A DNA stretch of 64,000 nt, taken from assembly GCA_035546295.1 (NCBI GenBank), contig DATKBT010000095.1, positions 1-64,000 on the forward strand, in the 5' to 3' direction. The notes beneath the pieces were generated by a model. That model was not told the DNA's origin. It did no database searches and saw only the letters and a program-made list of their open reading frames with translations. The DNA comes from DATKBT01 sp035546295. GTDB taxonomy: Bacteria > Acidobacteriota > Thermoanaerobaculia > Multivoradales > Multivoraceae. Positions within the stretch are counted from its first letter, which is position 1. Each line of letters begins with the position of its first letter. Of the stretch, positions 53,128 through 62,710 are shown in pieces. Both the position numbers and the translations under genes were made by a program.

Positions 53128-53230
53128 CCGATCGAAACGGCTTCCGATCGTGGCTCGGAGCCCGCTCGAGGCGTTTCCCCCGTGCAGCCTGCGCCTGCGA
53201 ACGCTGCAAGACCCGGGTCTCTGCGGGTCC

Positions 53231-53258
53231 CAGTCGTCGAGGTCCAGTCGTCGAGGTC
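53231..53258. repeat. 14-base direct repeat after the PilZ-like gene
   Basis: CAGTCGTCGAGGTC occurs twice without a gap (53231-53244 and 53245-53258) in the 158-base convergent gap, followed by a partial third copy. Confidence 0.55.
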
Positions 53259-53285
53259 CGGTCGGAGTTGGGGAGAGGACGGCTC

Positions 53286-54332
53286 CTACGGGACCAGCGC
53301 CACCTTGAGCGCGCTCCGATCGGCCATCCGCCCCAACGCCTCCTCCAGACGTTCGAGCGGGAGCTCGGCCGAGATCAGGAGCCGGTGGGGGAGGGCTCCC
53401 GCAGTCAGGAGCTCGAGCGCGCCGGTCACGTTGCTCGGCCGGTGGTGGTAGACGCCGAGCAGGCTGAGCTCCTCGTAGTGCAGCGTCTGCGCGTCGACGC
53501 CGAGCGAGAAGCCCGACGCCGTGCCGCCGAAGAAGACACCGACGCCGCCGACGTCGAGCCGGCCCAGGCAGGCCTGCCAACCGGCTGGAGAGCCGGTGGC
53601 GTCGACCGCCAGGTCGAAATGGACCGCAGCATCCAGCGGAGCACTCCGATCGGTCACGGCGACCATCTCCGCGGCGCCGAAGGCCTTCGCGAGCTCGAGC
53701 CGACCGGGGTGCGGGTCGGCGCAGGTCGCCACCACGCCCCGGCGGGCCAGGAGGCCGGTGAGCAGGAGCCCGAGAGGGCCCGCTCCGAGCACCACCGCGC
53801 GCGGCGGCTCGGCGCCGGCGCCGAGCCACCGATCGAGCGTCGGCTCGAGCACCTCGAGGCAGTGGATCGCGCAGGCGAGGGGCTCCGCCAGCGCTGCCTC
53901 CGCCGGCTCCAGCCCAGCGCCGACCGGATGGGTGGAGGCCTCGGCGAAGCGAGCCGGCACCAGGACGTGGTCGGCGAAGGCTCCGTTGAGATAGGCGAGG
54001 CGAGAGCAGAGGTTCTGCCGTTCTCTCCGGCACTCGCGACAGCGCCCGCACGGGGCGGAGTTCGCGACCACGACCCGCTGTCCGACCGGGAGCCGATCCT
54101 GGCCCGGACCGACCGCTACGATCTCGCCGCACAGCTCGTGCCCGAAGGGGCAGGGGGGCTCGAGCATCCGCGGGTGACCGCCGCGACGGAAGACCTTGAG
54201 ATCCGTGCCGCAGGTGGTCGCCGCCAGGACTCGTACCAGCACCTCCCCGTCTCGCGGCGCCGGGACCGGAACCTCGGCAAGCTCGATCCGACCCGGCCCG
54301 AGCAGCCGCCACTGCCGCGAGCGCTCGATCAT
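53286..54332 (-). CDS. Zinc-dependent alcohol dehydrogenase (threonine/sorbitol dehydrogenase type)
   Basis: A 348-residue medium-chain dehydrogenase. The catalytic zinc site includes C in ATTCGTDLKVF and HE in FGHELCGEIV; the structural zinc cysteines are in APCGRCRECRRERQNLC. NAD(P) binding is at VVLGAGPLGLLLTGLLARRG. The C-terminal domain contains FFGGTASG and NVTGALELLTAG. ATG at 54332 matches the usual family start (RQWRLLGPGRIELAEVPVP); a GTG at 54395, one base after the previous stop, would add 21 residues. It follows a second enzyme of the same superfamily, so the pair may act on one sugar alcohol or threonine-like substrate. Confidence 0.88.
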   Translation of the reverse strand: MIERSRQWRLLGPGRIELAEVPVPAPRDGEVLVRVLAATTCGTDLKVFRRGGHPRMLEPPCPFGHELCGEIVAVGPGQDRLPVGQRVVVANSAPCGRCRECRRERQNLCSRLAYLNGAFADHVLVPARFAEASTHPVGAGLEPAEAALAEPLACAIHCLEVLEPTLDRWLGAGAEPPRAVVLGAGPLGLLLTGLLARRGVVATCADPHPGRLELAKAFGAAEMVAVTDRSAPLDAAVHFDLAVDATGSPAGWQACLGRLDVGGVGVFFGGTASGFSLGVDAQTLHYEELSLLGVYHHRPSNVTGALELLTAGALPHRLLISAELPLERLEEALGRMADRSALKVALVP

Positions 54333-54396
54333 CGGCTCTTCACCGCTGCGCGTTGCGGGCTCCTGCTCGGTCGCGCGGATCCACGAGCCACCCACG

Positions 54397-55437
54397 TCAT
54401 CGATCCGGCTCCAGCACCACCTTGAGCGCCCGTCGGCTGCGGCACAGGTCGACCGCCTCGTCGAAGCGCGAGAGCGGGAGGTGGTCGGTGACCAGCGGCG
54501 AGGGATCGAGGCGGCCGTCGACCAGCAGCTCGAAGATCCGGTCCTGCTCGTCGAGGGCTCCCGAGTAGGTGCCCACGATCCGGCGCTCGGCCTTGAACAG
54601 GGCGTTGAGGTCGAGCCGGCCGAGCTCGCCGGCGCCGGCGTGCGCGAACAGCACCAGGGTGCCGCCCTCGCGCAGCAGCTCGAGCCCGAGTCCCAGAGTC
54701 GCGTCTCCGCCGACGGTGTCGAAGACGGCGTCGACGCCGCCGAGCACCGGCTCGAGGGCGAGCTCGCGCGGCAGGAGCGAGGCCGCCGTCTCGGGGGGCG
54801 CGACCGCGCCGGCGCCGAGCTCGAGAGCCCGAGCGCGTCGCCTCTCGTCGGGGTCGACCATCGCCACCGCCATCTCGGGCCGCAGAGCGCGCAGGGTCAG
54901 CAGGTGGAGCAGGCCCATGCTGCCGGCGCCGAGGACGACGGCGGCCCCCGAATCGAGCGGTGGCAGCGCGGCGCGGTCGATCCCGCGCAGCACGCAGGCC
55001 GCCGGCTCGAGGAAGATCGCGGCGTCGTCACCCAGCGTCTCGGGAACTCTGCGCGCCGCCCGCGCGACGGCGAGACGCCGCACCAGGATGCGCTCGGCGA
55101 AGCCGCCGGGGACGAGCTGGTTCTCGCGAAAGCTCGGGCAGGCGGTCTCGGCGCCACGACGGCAGAGCGCACACTCGCCGCAGGCGACGTGGTGGGGGAC
55201 GACGACCCGATCCCCCGGCTCGAAACCGGCGCCGGCGCCGGCGGCGATCACGTCGCCGACGAGCTCGTGGCCGAGGACCACGCCGGGGCCTGCGCTGTCG
55301 TGGGCGAGCTTGAACAGATCCGTGCCGCAGAGGCCGCAGCCGCGCAGCTCGAGCAGGATCTCGCCGGCCGAAGGCACGGGAGCCTCGAGCTCGCGGAGCT
55401 CGGTGGCGCCCCCCCCCCGCGTGACGACGGCCTTCAT
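54397..55437 (-). CDS. Zinc-dependent alcohol dehydrogenase
   Basis: A 346-residue medium-chain dehydrogenase. It opens MKAVVTRGGGATELRELE, has the catalytic zinc cysteine and histidine in CGLCGTDLFKL and VVLGHELVGDVI, structural cysteines in HHVACGECALCRRGAETAC, and AVVLGAGSMGLLHLLTL for cofactor binding. It is related to but clearly different from the next gene, so they are paralogues and not a recent duplication. The ATG overlaps the end of mscS by four bases (55434-55437). Confidence 0.9.
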   Translation of the reverse strand: MKAVVTRGGGATELRELEAPVPSAGEILLELRGCGLCGTDLFKLAHDSAGPGVVLGHELVGDVIAAGAGAGFEPGDRVVVPHHVACGECALCRRGAETACPSFRENQLVPGGFAERILVRRLAVARAARRVPETLGDDAAIFLEPAACVLRGIDRAALPPLDSGAAVVLGAGSMGLLHLLTLRALRPEMAVAMVDPDERRRARALELGAGAVAPPETAASLLPRELALEPVLGGVDAVFDTVGGDATLGLGLELLREGGTLVLFAHAGAGELGRLDLNALFKAERRIVGTYSGALDEQDRIFELLVDGRLDPSPLVTDHLPLSRFDEAVDLCRSRRALKVVLEPDR

Positions 55438-56705
55438 TCCTCTCCGGCGAGCGCCGGCGCCGCCGCGGTATCCCGAGTCGGGAGCTCCTTGATGTAGACG
55501 TCCCGCTTGGCGTAGGGGATCTCGATCCCCTCCTTCCCGAATCGCTTGTAGATCGCGGTGTAGAGGGAGTCGAGGGTGCGGCCGCGCAGCACGGGCTCAT
55601 CGATCCAGCCGAGCAGCTCGAAGTCGAGCGACGAAGCGCCGAACGCCCGGAAGCGCACGCGCGGCTCGGGCTCGGCACAGACCATCGTCTCCGCAGCCGC
55701 GATCTCCGTCAGCACCTCGCGCACGCGATCGACGTCGCTGCCGTAGGCGACGCCGACCTGCACCCGGACGCGGTACTTGACGTGCGGTCCGCCGCTCTCG
55801 TTGGTGATCCTGGCATTTCCCATCACCGCGTTGGGGATGGTGATCTCGACGTCGTCGCGGGTGAGCAGGCGGGTGCTGCGGATGCCGATCTGGGTGACCA
55901 TCCCGCGCTCGCCGGAGTCGAGCGTGATGAAGTCGCCGATCTTGTACGGCGAGTCGGCGAAGATGAACACCCCGGCGAACAGGTTGGCGAGCGTGTCCTT
56001 GGCCGCGAACCCGACCGCGATGCCGACGATTCCGCCGGCGGTGAGCAGGCCGCGCGGGTCGCCCCCCCAGATCACCAGCACGGTGTATGCGGCGATGCCG
56101 AATAGCGCGACCTTGATCAGGTTGTCGAACAGCGAGATGGTGTTGACGTTGATCGCGGAGCTGCGCCGGTGGCGTGCCGCCAGCGCTCTCAGCACCAGGC
56201 CGCAGGCCTGGAACGCCGCGACCATCCACACCAGCACGACGAGGGTCGCGAGCGAGTCGCCGACCCGTTCGCTGGCTCGCGCCGAGAGCTCGAGCCGTTC
56301 GCTGGCGACCCGCAGCCCCACCGCGAGCATGCTGATGTAGATCGGCGGCGCCAGTGCGGCGAGCAGGTGGTCGTCGAGATCGGTCGCGGTGCGGCGGAAG
56401 ATCCCGGCAACGACCCGCTTGAGGAACCAGGACGCGAGGCCCGCGATCAGCACCGACAGCAGGACGAGCACCGCGACCTGAAGGAGCGGGTGCTCGCCGT
56501 AGGTCGGAAGCAGGCGCTCGATGCCGCGCTCGAACCACTCGAACACCGACGAGACGATCGCGGCGCCGGTGTCGGGCTCGACAGCGGGATCGACTGCGGT
56601 CTCGGCCGCGACGACCCCCTCGCCGGCGGCCGGGACCTCGCCCGCGAGCTCGCCGGCGTCCTGGCCGTTCGCCTGCTCGGGGTTCTCCTGCTGCAGCATA
56701 AACAC
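55434..56705 (-). CDS. Small-conductance mechanosensitive channel (MscS family)
   Basis: A 423-residue channel. After an acidic N-terminal segment of about 55 residues there are about four to five spans. The pore-lining helix reads GGIVGIAVGFAAKDTLANL, followed by the beta domain FADSPYKIGDFITLDSGERG and VTQIGIRSTRLLTRDDVEITIPN. The C-terminal cage domain ends with GKEGIEIPYAKRDVYIKEL. Such channels release solutes on osmotic downshock. GTG at 56705 has GAGG six bases upstream; ATG at 56699 is the alternative. It heads a three-gene overlapping chain with the two alcohol dehydrogenases. Confidence 0.93.
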   Translation of the reverse strand: MFMLQQENPEQANGQDAGELAGEVPAAGEGVVAAETAVDPAVEPDTGAAIVSSVFEWFERGIERLLPTYGEHPLLQVAVLVLLSVLIAGLASWFLKRVVAGIFRRTATDLDDHLLAALAPPIYISMLAVGLRVASERLELSARASERVGDSLATLVVLVWMVAAFQACGLVLRALAARHRRSSAINVNTISLFDNLIKVALFGIAAYTVLVIWGGDPRGLLTAGGIVGIAVGFAAKDTLANLFAGVFIFADSPYKIGDFITLDSGERGMVTQIGIRSTRLLTRDDVEITIPNAVMGNARITNESGGPHVKYRVRVQVGVAYGSDVDRVREVLTEIAAAETMVCAEPEPRVRFRAFGASSLDFELLGWIDEPVLRGRTLDSLYTAIYKRFGKEGIEIPYAKRDVYIKELPTRDTAAAPALAGEE

Positions 56706-56933
56706 GACGACCTCGATGGAGCTCTAGCGGTCGAACGCCCCGTCGCTCGAGACGGACGGGACGACGTCGGCGGCTGCGAGGGTGGCGGCTCGCCGGGCTG
56801 CGACGGGACCGGGTCGTCGCGACGGCAGCGGAGCGGCGGGGCGGATCACGGGCTCCTAGAATAGCCGAGACATCGACTCGCTCGGCCGCCCCGACCGGCG
56901 TGCCGTTGCGGCCCGACCCGAAGGAGCTCCCAG

Positions 56934-57302
56934 ATGACCTGGCTCGCAATCTCTCTGTGGCTGGCTGCCCTTTCGATCGCGGCCGGCGCGTTCGGCGCCC
57001 ATGGCCTGCGGGACCGGCTCCAGCCGTCGGATCTCGAGCTCTGGGAGACGGCGGCCCGGTACCTGATGTACGGTGCGCTGTCGCTGGGGCTCGTCGGGCT
57101 CGGCGAGCACCTGAGCGAGCGTTCGCTGCGGGCGCCGGCGCTCCTGCTGGCCGCCGGCGCCGGGATCTTCGCCGGCACCGTTGCCGCGCTCGCCCTGGGC
57201 GGTCCGCGCTGGCTCGGAGCGATCACGCCGATCGGTGGCGCGGCCATGATCGTGGCGCTGGCGCTCGGCGGCTGGCTGGTGGCGACCGCGGGGCGCGGTT
57301 GA
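56934..57302 (+). CDS. DUF423 (YgdD-type) membrane protein
   Basis: A 122-residue protein with four membrane spans and the family opening AALSIAAGAFGAHGLRDRL, then WETAARYLMYGALSLGLVGL and PIGGAAMIVALALGGW. DUF423 proteins are small inner-membrane proteins of unknown function. GAAGGAG lies 9 bases before the ATG. The stop codon overlaps a possible ATG of the next frame (TGATG), which might give the VOC protein a basic N-terminal extension. Confidence 0.93.
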   Translation: MTWLAISLWLAALSIAAGAFGAHGLRDRLQPSDLELWETAARYLMYGALSLGLVGLGEHLSERSLRAPALLLAAGAGIFAGTVAALALGGPRWLGAITPIGGAAMIVALALGGWLVATAGRG

Positions 57303-57372
57303 TGCGACGAGAACAGGCGCGCGAGCGCCCTGATCCCGTGGGCCGGCCTCGGCGCCGGGAAGACCGCAGGGA

Positions 57373-57392
57373 GCGACCGCCGAGGCGGTCGC
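57373..57392. terminator. Perfect 9-base hairpin between the DUF423 and VOC genes
   Basis: GCGACCGCC-GA-GGCGGTCGC forms a 9-base stem with a 2-base loop, 70 bases after the DUF423 stop and 38 bases before the VOC start. It could be a terminator or attenuator; no T-tract follows. Confidence 0.45.
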
Positions 57393-57430
57393 CGCCGGAG
57401 ATGGGCACACTCGGCGTAGCATCGGCGATC

Positions 57431-57841
57431 ATGCACAAGAGCCGTCTCGCCGGGTTCATCATCGACTGCCGCACGGAAGATCGCGAGGAGCTCGCGGGGG
57501 CGGCCGAGTTCTGGAGCCGCGCACTCGGCCTGCGCATTCGCGACGAGCAGAGCGACGGCCGGTACGTGAGCTTCGAGCGCCACGAAGGCCTCCACCTCGA
57601 GGTGCAGCAGGTCGAGCACGAGAGCCGGGTCCACCTCGACATCGAGACCGACGACATCGAGGCGGAGGTGCGCCGCCTCGAGGACCTCGGCGCCAGGCGG
57701 GTGCAGCAGATCCGGACCTGGTGGGTGATGGAGGCGCCGACCGGACAGCGTTTCTGTGTGGTCAGCCCGCAGGGCCCCGAGCTCGAGGCTCGCGGCAACG
57801 TCTGGGATCGAGCTCGAGCCGGGTCGCGGGGCCGAGAGTAG
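57431..57841 (+). CDS. VOC-family (glyoxalase-like) protein
   Basis: A 136-residue single-domain protein of the vicinal oxygen chelate superfamily. It reads LAGFIIDCRTEDREELAGA, FWSRALGLRIRDEQSDGRYV, HLEVQQVEHESRVHLDIETDD and QRFCVVSPQGPEL, the paired beta-alpha-beta-beta-beta units of the Glyoxalase_6 type. A second metal-ligand glutamate is not obvious near the C-terminus. Metal and substrate are unknown. ATG at 57431 was chosen because the family begins here; an upstream ATG at 57302 would add 43 mostly basic residues. Confidence 0.85.
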   Translation: MHKSRLAGFIIDCRTEDREELAGAAEFWSRALGLRIRDEQSDGRYVSFERHEGLHLEVQQVEHESRVHLDIETDDIEAEVRRLEDLGARRVQQIRTWWVMEAPTGQRFCVVSPQGPELEARGNVWDRARAGSRGRE

Positions 57842-58103
57842 GTTCGACGCGCAGTCCGATCGCCGCTAGAGCGCTCGCCGGGCCGGCGCAGGCAGGTGAC
57901 CCGCCGGGGATCGCAAGGGGGTGAGCCTCGTCGGGGCCGAGGCGCTGATCGAAGACCACGCACCGCGCGGGACGTGCTCCCCAGATCGTCCGATAGCATC
58001 GATCACCGCCGCGCTGCCACCGTGCCGCGCCGTCGCCCCGAATCCACCGCGCCTCCGGCCGGAAGGCCGTGACTGGGCGCTGCGCAATCTCCAGGAGACC
58101 GTC

Positions 58104-59727
<1,624 letters not shown>

Positions 59728-59735
<8 letters not shown>

Positions 59736-59794
59736 AAGAGCCGAGAAGTAGAAGAGCCGAGAAGCAGAACCTCCGAGAAGCAGAAGAGGAGCCG
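59728..59794. repeat. 16-base tandem repeat spanning the pruA stop codon
   Basis: AGAAGTAGAAGAGCCG occurs exactly at 59728-59743 and 59744-59759, with diverged copies at 59760-59775 and 59776-59794. The first unit contains the last codon and the TAG stop of pruA. Confidence 0.65.
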
Positions 59795-59846
59795 CAGCCG
59801 CTCGAGCTCCAACACGGGCGGCCAGCGGGGGCAGCGCTCGGTCGAC

Positions 59847-59866
59847 GCCACGAGCTCCCTCGTGGC
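59847..59866. terminator. Hairpin in the convergent gap after pruA
   Basis: GCCACGA and TCGTGGC pair perfectly around a 6-base loop, about 110 bases after pruA and 90 bases beyond the end of the convergent lipoprotein gene. A two-way terminator is plausible. Confidence 0.4.
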
Positions 59867-59952
59867 AGGCACGCTGGGGACTCGAGATCGCCTGCTGTTC
59901 GGCCGCCGCCTGGCGTCGCTCCCGCGCGCTCTCTTGCGCGCCACACTTCGCG

Positions 59953-61344
59953 TCACCAGGTCGCCGTGAACGGCAGCTCGATCTCGCCCCCGGCGCCCGG
60001 GAACGCGACTTCGGCCCCTTCCGCCGCTTCGACGCTCGCGAGCGTCTTCACGTCGAACAGCCGATCGACGGTGTTGCCGGCGAGGTCCTCGATCGCCCGC
60101 TGGACCACGACCCGATGACGACCGGCCGGCCACCGGTGCGAGGGCGTGAAGCTCCAGGCCGTGCCGTCCTCCGCGGCGACGGCTCGTCCCTGCACCGGCT
60201 GTCGAGCGCCGCCCGAGAGGACCGTGACGAAGCGCAGGAGCTGGGCGCGGTCGAGTGGCTCGTCGAAGCGGACCGTGACCGGCGCGTCAGGGGCGGTGGG
60301 CACGACCAGCTCCCAGCGTTCGGGATCCGGAGACGATCGATCCGCGGGAGCGACCGCATAGCTGTGCTCGAACGTTCGTCCCAGCGGCTCTCCCCGCCGC
60401 GAGGTCAGATCGCCCTCGATGCGCAGGGTCACCGTCGAGCCCGCGACCAGCGTCGGACCCAGCTCGCGATGCGGACCCACGCCGCGCTTGACGCGCCCGG
60501 GATGCAGGAAGAGCGTCAAGCGGGTGAAGCGGGCGTCCCACAGGCCGTTCGGGACGTCGACGAACGCTTCGGACACGGTCTCGCCGGCCGCGTCGAGCAG
60601 GTGCACCCGGCGCCCGACGTCGCGTGCCGCCATCGGCTCGCTGAACGCGACGTAGATCCGCAGCAGGTTCTCGGGCACCGTCGTCGAGGTCGGCCAGATC
60701 GAGACCACGCGCGGCGCGTCGGCGTCGGCCCCCTCGGGAGTGAAGGAGAGGCGCAGGATCGAGGTCGTGCGCTCGATGCGGCTTCGAGTCTGCGGCAAGA
60801 GGCGCGCGACCTCCTCGAGATCTGCACAGGCGGTATAGGTGAGGCCCGGCACCGGGCCGATGCGCGGCACGAACGCGAGGTGCTCGCTTTGCGCGCGCAG
60901 GGCGCCGAGCACGCTCGCCTGGCCGTGGGGATGGACGCAGCCGCCCCTGGGGTCCAGGTCGACGCGGCCCGTCCACAGGACGATCGGCGCGGAGCTCTCG
61001 CGCGTCGCCGGCGCCGACGCCGACGCGGTCGAGCTCTCTTCCAGGAGCGCGCGCTCGTCGAGGGCGAGCGCGTCGAGCCTCGAGAGATCGAGATCAGGCA
61101 ACGGGCCGAGGAGCACGGCCCCGAAGGTCTCGCTCGTCGGGTCGTCGTCGAGGCGGAGCCGGGGCGGCTCCGCCTCGGCTCCGCCGTCCCTCGGCCCGCA
61201 CGCGGCGAGCAGGATCAGCGCGAGCGCGAGGCCGAGCGCCCGCGCGGGCCCCAGCCTCCGCTCCTCGGCGCGGCTTCCGTGCCTCAACCCTGATGCCTCG
61301 ATCCTGATGCCTCGACCCTGATGCCTCGACCCTGATGCCTCCAC
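59953..61344 (-). CDS. Lipoprotein with bacterial Ig-like (SbsA/Big_5 type) domains
   Basis: A protein of up to 463 residues. The export signal RALGLALALILLAACG ends in a lipobox (LLAAC), so it is a lipoprotein. The body has Big_5-like strands: RVVSIWPTSTTVPENLLRIYVAFSEPM (seen as TVPENLLRIYVAFSEPM), VVPTAPDAPVTVRFDEPLDR and AIEDLAGNTVDRLFDV, which are motifs of surface-layer and adhesion proteins. The start is uncertain: the GTG at 61344 and a TTG at 61287 both lie in a 14-base repeat array, and the TTG gives a signal of normal length. The gene follows the secreted propeller gene by 34 bases at most, so the two are probably one operon. Confidence 0.7.
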   Translation of the reverse strand: MEASGSRHQGRGIRIEASGLRHGSRAEERRLGPARALGLALALILLAACGPRDGGAEAEPPRLRLDDDPTSETFGAVLLGPLPDLDLSRLDALALDERALLEESSTASASAPATRESSAPIVLWTGRVDLDPRGGCVHPHGQASVLGALRAQSEHLAFVPRIGPVPGLTYTACADLEEVARLLPQTRSRIERTTSILRLSFTPEGADADAPRVVSIWPTSTTVPENLLRIYVAFSEPMAARDVGRRVHLLDAAGETVSEAFVDVPNGLWDARFTRLTLFLHPGRVKRGVGPHRELGPTLVAGSTVTLRIEGDLTSRRGEPLGRTFEHSYAVAPADRSSPDPERWELVVPTAPDAPVTVRFDEPLDRAQLLRFVTVLSGGARQPVQGRAVAAEDGTAWSFTPSHRWPAGRHRVVVQRAIEDLAGNTVDRLFDVKTLASVEAAEGAEVAFPGAGGEIELPFTATW

Positions 61345-61382
61345 CCTGTCGCCTCGACCCTCGCCTCAACCTGTCGCCTCAC
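61282..61382. repeat. 14-base tandem repeat array at the start of the lipoprotein gene
   Basis: CCTGATGCCTCGAC and close variants repeat from 61289 with a 14-base period for five clear units and two decayed ones, reaching the stop codon of the upstream gene. Because 14 is not a multiple of 3, the encoded peptide rotates through all three frames. On the minus strand each unit offers GAGG as a Shine-Dalgarno and several carry GTG or TTG. Confidence 0.7.
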
Positions 61383-62566
61383 CCCCGGCGCAGCGGCAGC
61401 ACGCCGAGATCGAGCGTTCCGCTCGGCGCGCGCTGCAAGGTCAGCAGGTAGCGGTCGCCGAGGACGTCGAGCTGCTGGATCGCGCCGGGAGAGCGCTTCA
61501 CGTGCTCGACGCCGGCGGTGTAGGTCGCCGGCTGCTCGGTGATCGACCCCTCGAACGACGCGATGTCCCGGGTGTCGACCACGATCAAGGGCAGGCTGCT
61601 GTTGGCCAGGAACAGCCGGTCCCCTTCGGGACCCTTCACCACCACCATGTCGAGCGGGTAGTTCCCCGCCCCGAGCTCGGCGATCGTACGACCCTTCAGG
61701 TGCGCCTCGTCCTCGAGGTCGGCGACCTTGAACAGCGCGAGCGGCGTGCATAGATAGGCGGCCAGGATGTGCTCCTCGCCGTCGAGCGTGTAGGGGACGA
61801 AGGTGCGGATCGGGGCATGGGTCTCGTAGGCGCCATGAGCGCCGTGGTAGATCTCGAGGGTCGTCGCGCTGGCGCCATCCGCGAACGGCAGCGGCACCCG
61901 CCACAGGGTCGAGGCGAACTCCTCGTTGGAGAGTCCCGCCACGAACAACGTGTCCTCGGTCACCGCCAGGTCGGTGATGGTGTCGGTGCGCAGGCTGATG
62001 CCTTCGATGAACGGATGGGTCTTCTCGGCGGCGATCGGGTTGGGCAGCTCGATCCGCGCGAAGCGGGCATCGTCGAGCGGAAATTCCTCGATCGAGCCCT
62101 TCGCGTCGATCGTCAGCAGCAGGTCGGCGTCCGCCACGTGGTTGGGCAGCTTCCACTCGAGATCCCAGCCGGCGCGCCCGTGCGACACTGCGAGGAAGAC
62201 GCGGTGCGAGATGGGGTGGACGGCGAGGTCGTGCACCAGAACGTCGGCGGCGCGGGTTCCGAGGCGGGCCGCGATCTTCGCCTCGACGTCCTCGAGCTCG
62301 ATGGGCTCGGCGGGAGCGGGCTTCTCGTCCGAGGTGTCGACGGCGAAGACGGCGCCCCCTCTGCCGTCGCCCAGGAACAGCGTGCCGTCGGAGGCGAAGG
62401 CGAGCACGCTGATCGACTGCGGCGACGCCTTCCCGCGGGCGAGCTCGCCAGCGAGCGAGTCCGCGGGGGACTTGCTCGGCGCTGCGACGCCGAGACCGAG
62501 GAGCGGCAACGTTGCGATGCACAGGATGGGGACGACGGCCCAGGCAGCGAGTCGTTTCACGAGCAT
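61379..62566 (-). CDS. Secreted propeller-like protein of unknown function
   Basis: A 395-residue exported protein. A signal sequence (AAWAVVPILCIATLPLLGLGVAA) is followed by repeated beta segments of a likely propeller: SISVLAFASDGTLFLGDGRGG, LVHDLAVHPISHRVFLAVS, ITDLAVTEDTLFVAGLSNEEF, YPLDMVVVKGPEGDRLFLAN and IQQLDVLGDRYLLTLQRAP. No catalytic motif is seen. Its stop lies at the edge of the 14-base repeat array, with the Ig-like lipoprotein gene right after. A shared surface role is possible. Confidence 0.75.
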   Translation of the reverse strand: MLVKRLAAWAVVPILCIATLPLLGLGVAAPSKSPADSLAGELARGKASPQSISVLAFASDGTLFLGDGRGGAVFAVDTSDEKPAPAEPIELEDVEAKIAARLGTRAADVLVHDLAVHPISHRVFLAVSHGRAGWDLEWKLPNHVADADLLLTIDAKGSIEEFPLDDARFARIELPNPIAAEKTHPFIEGISLRTDTITDLAVTEDTLFVAGLSNEEFASTLWRVPLPFADGASATTLEIYHGAHGAYETHAPIRTFVPYTLDGEEHILAAYLCTPLALFKVADLEDEAHLKGRTIAELGAGNYPLDMVVVKGPEGDRLFLANSSLPLIVVDTRDIASFEGSITEQPATYTAGVEHVKRSPGAIQQLDVLGDRYLLTLQRAPSGTLDLGVLPLRRG

Positions 62567-62710
62567 TCACCTTCGATGGAGCACAGGTCGATGCGCGGGC
62601 GGGAGACGAGCGACGAAACGGCGGACTCGACGGACCGAACGCCGGGCAGGGCGCCCCGCGCGCGATCAGTGTACGCGACGGCGGCGCCGTCCGCGTCGAC
62701 CGGCGCCGCG

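Noticed and set aside
48007..54312. A 2101-codon open frame on the minus strand running from pheA through the whole antisense of the PilZ-like gene
   Set aside because: Only the last 407 codons (pheA) have protein-like composition; the rest is arginine/glycine/leucine-rich, as expected opposite a GC-rich gene. The plus-strand gene there has clear domains.
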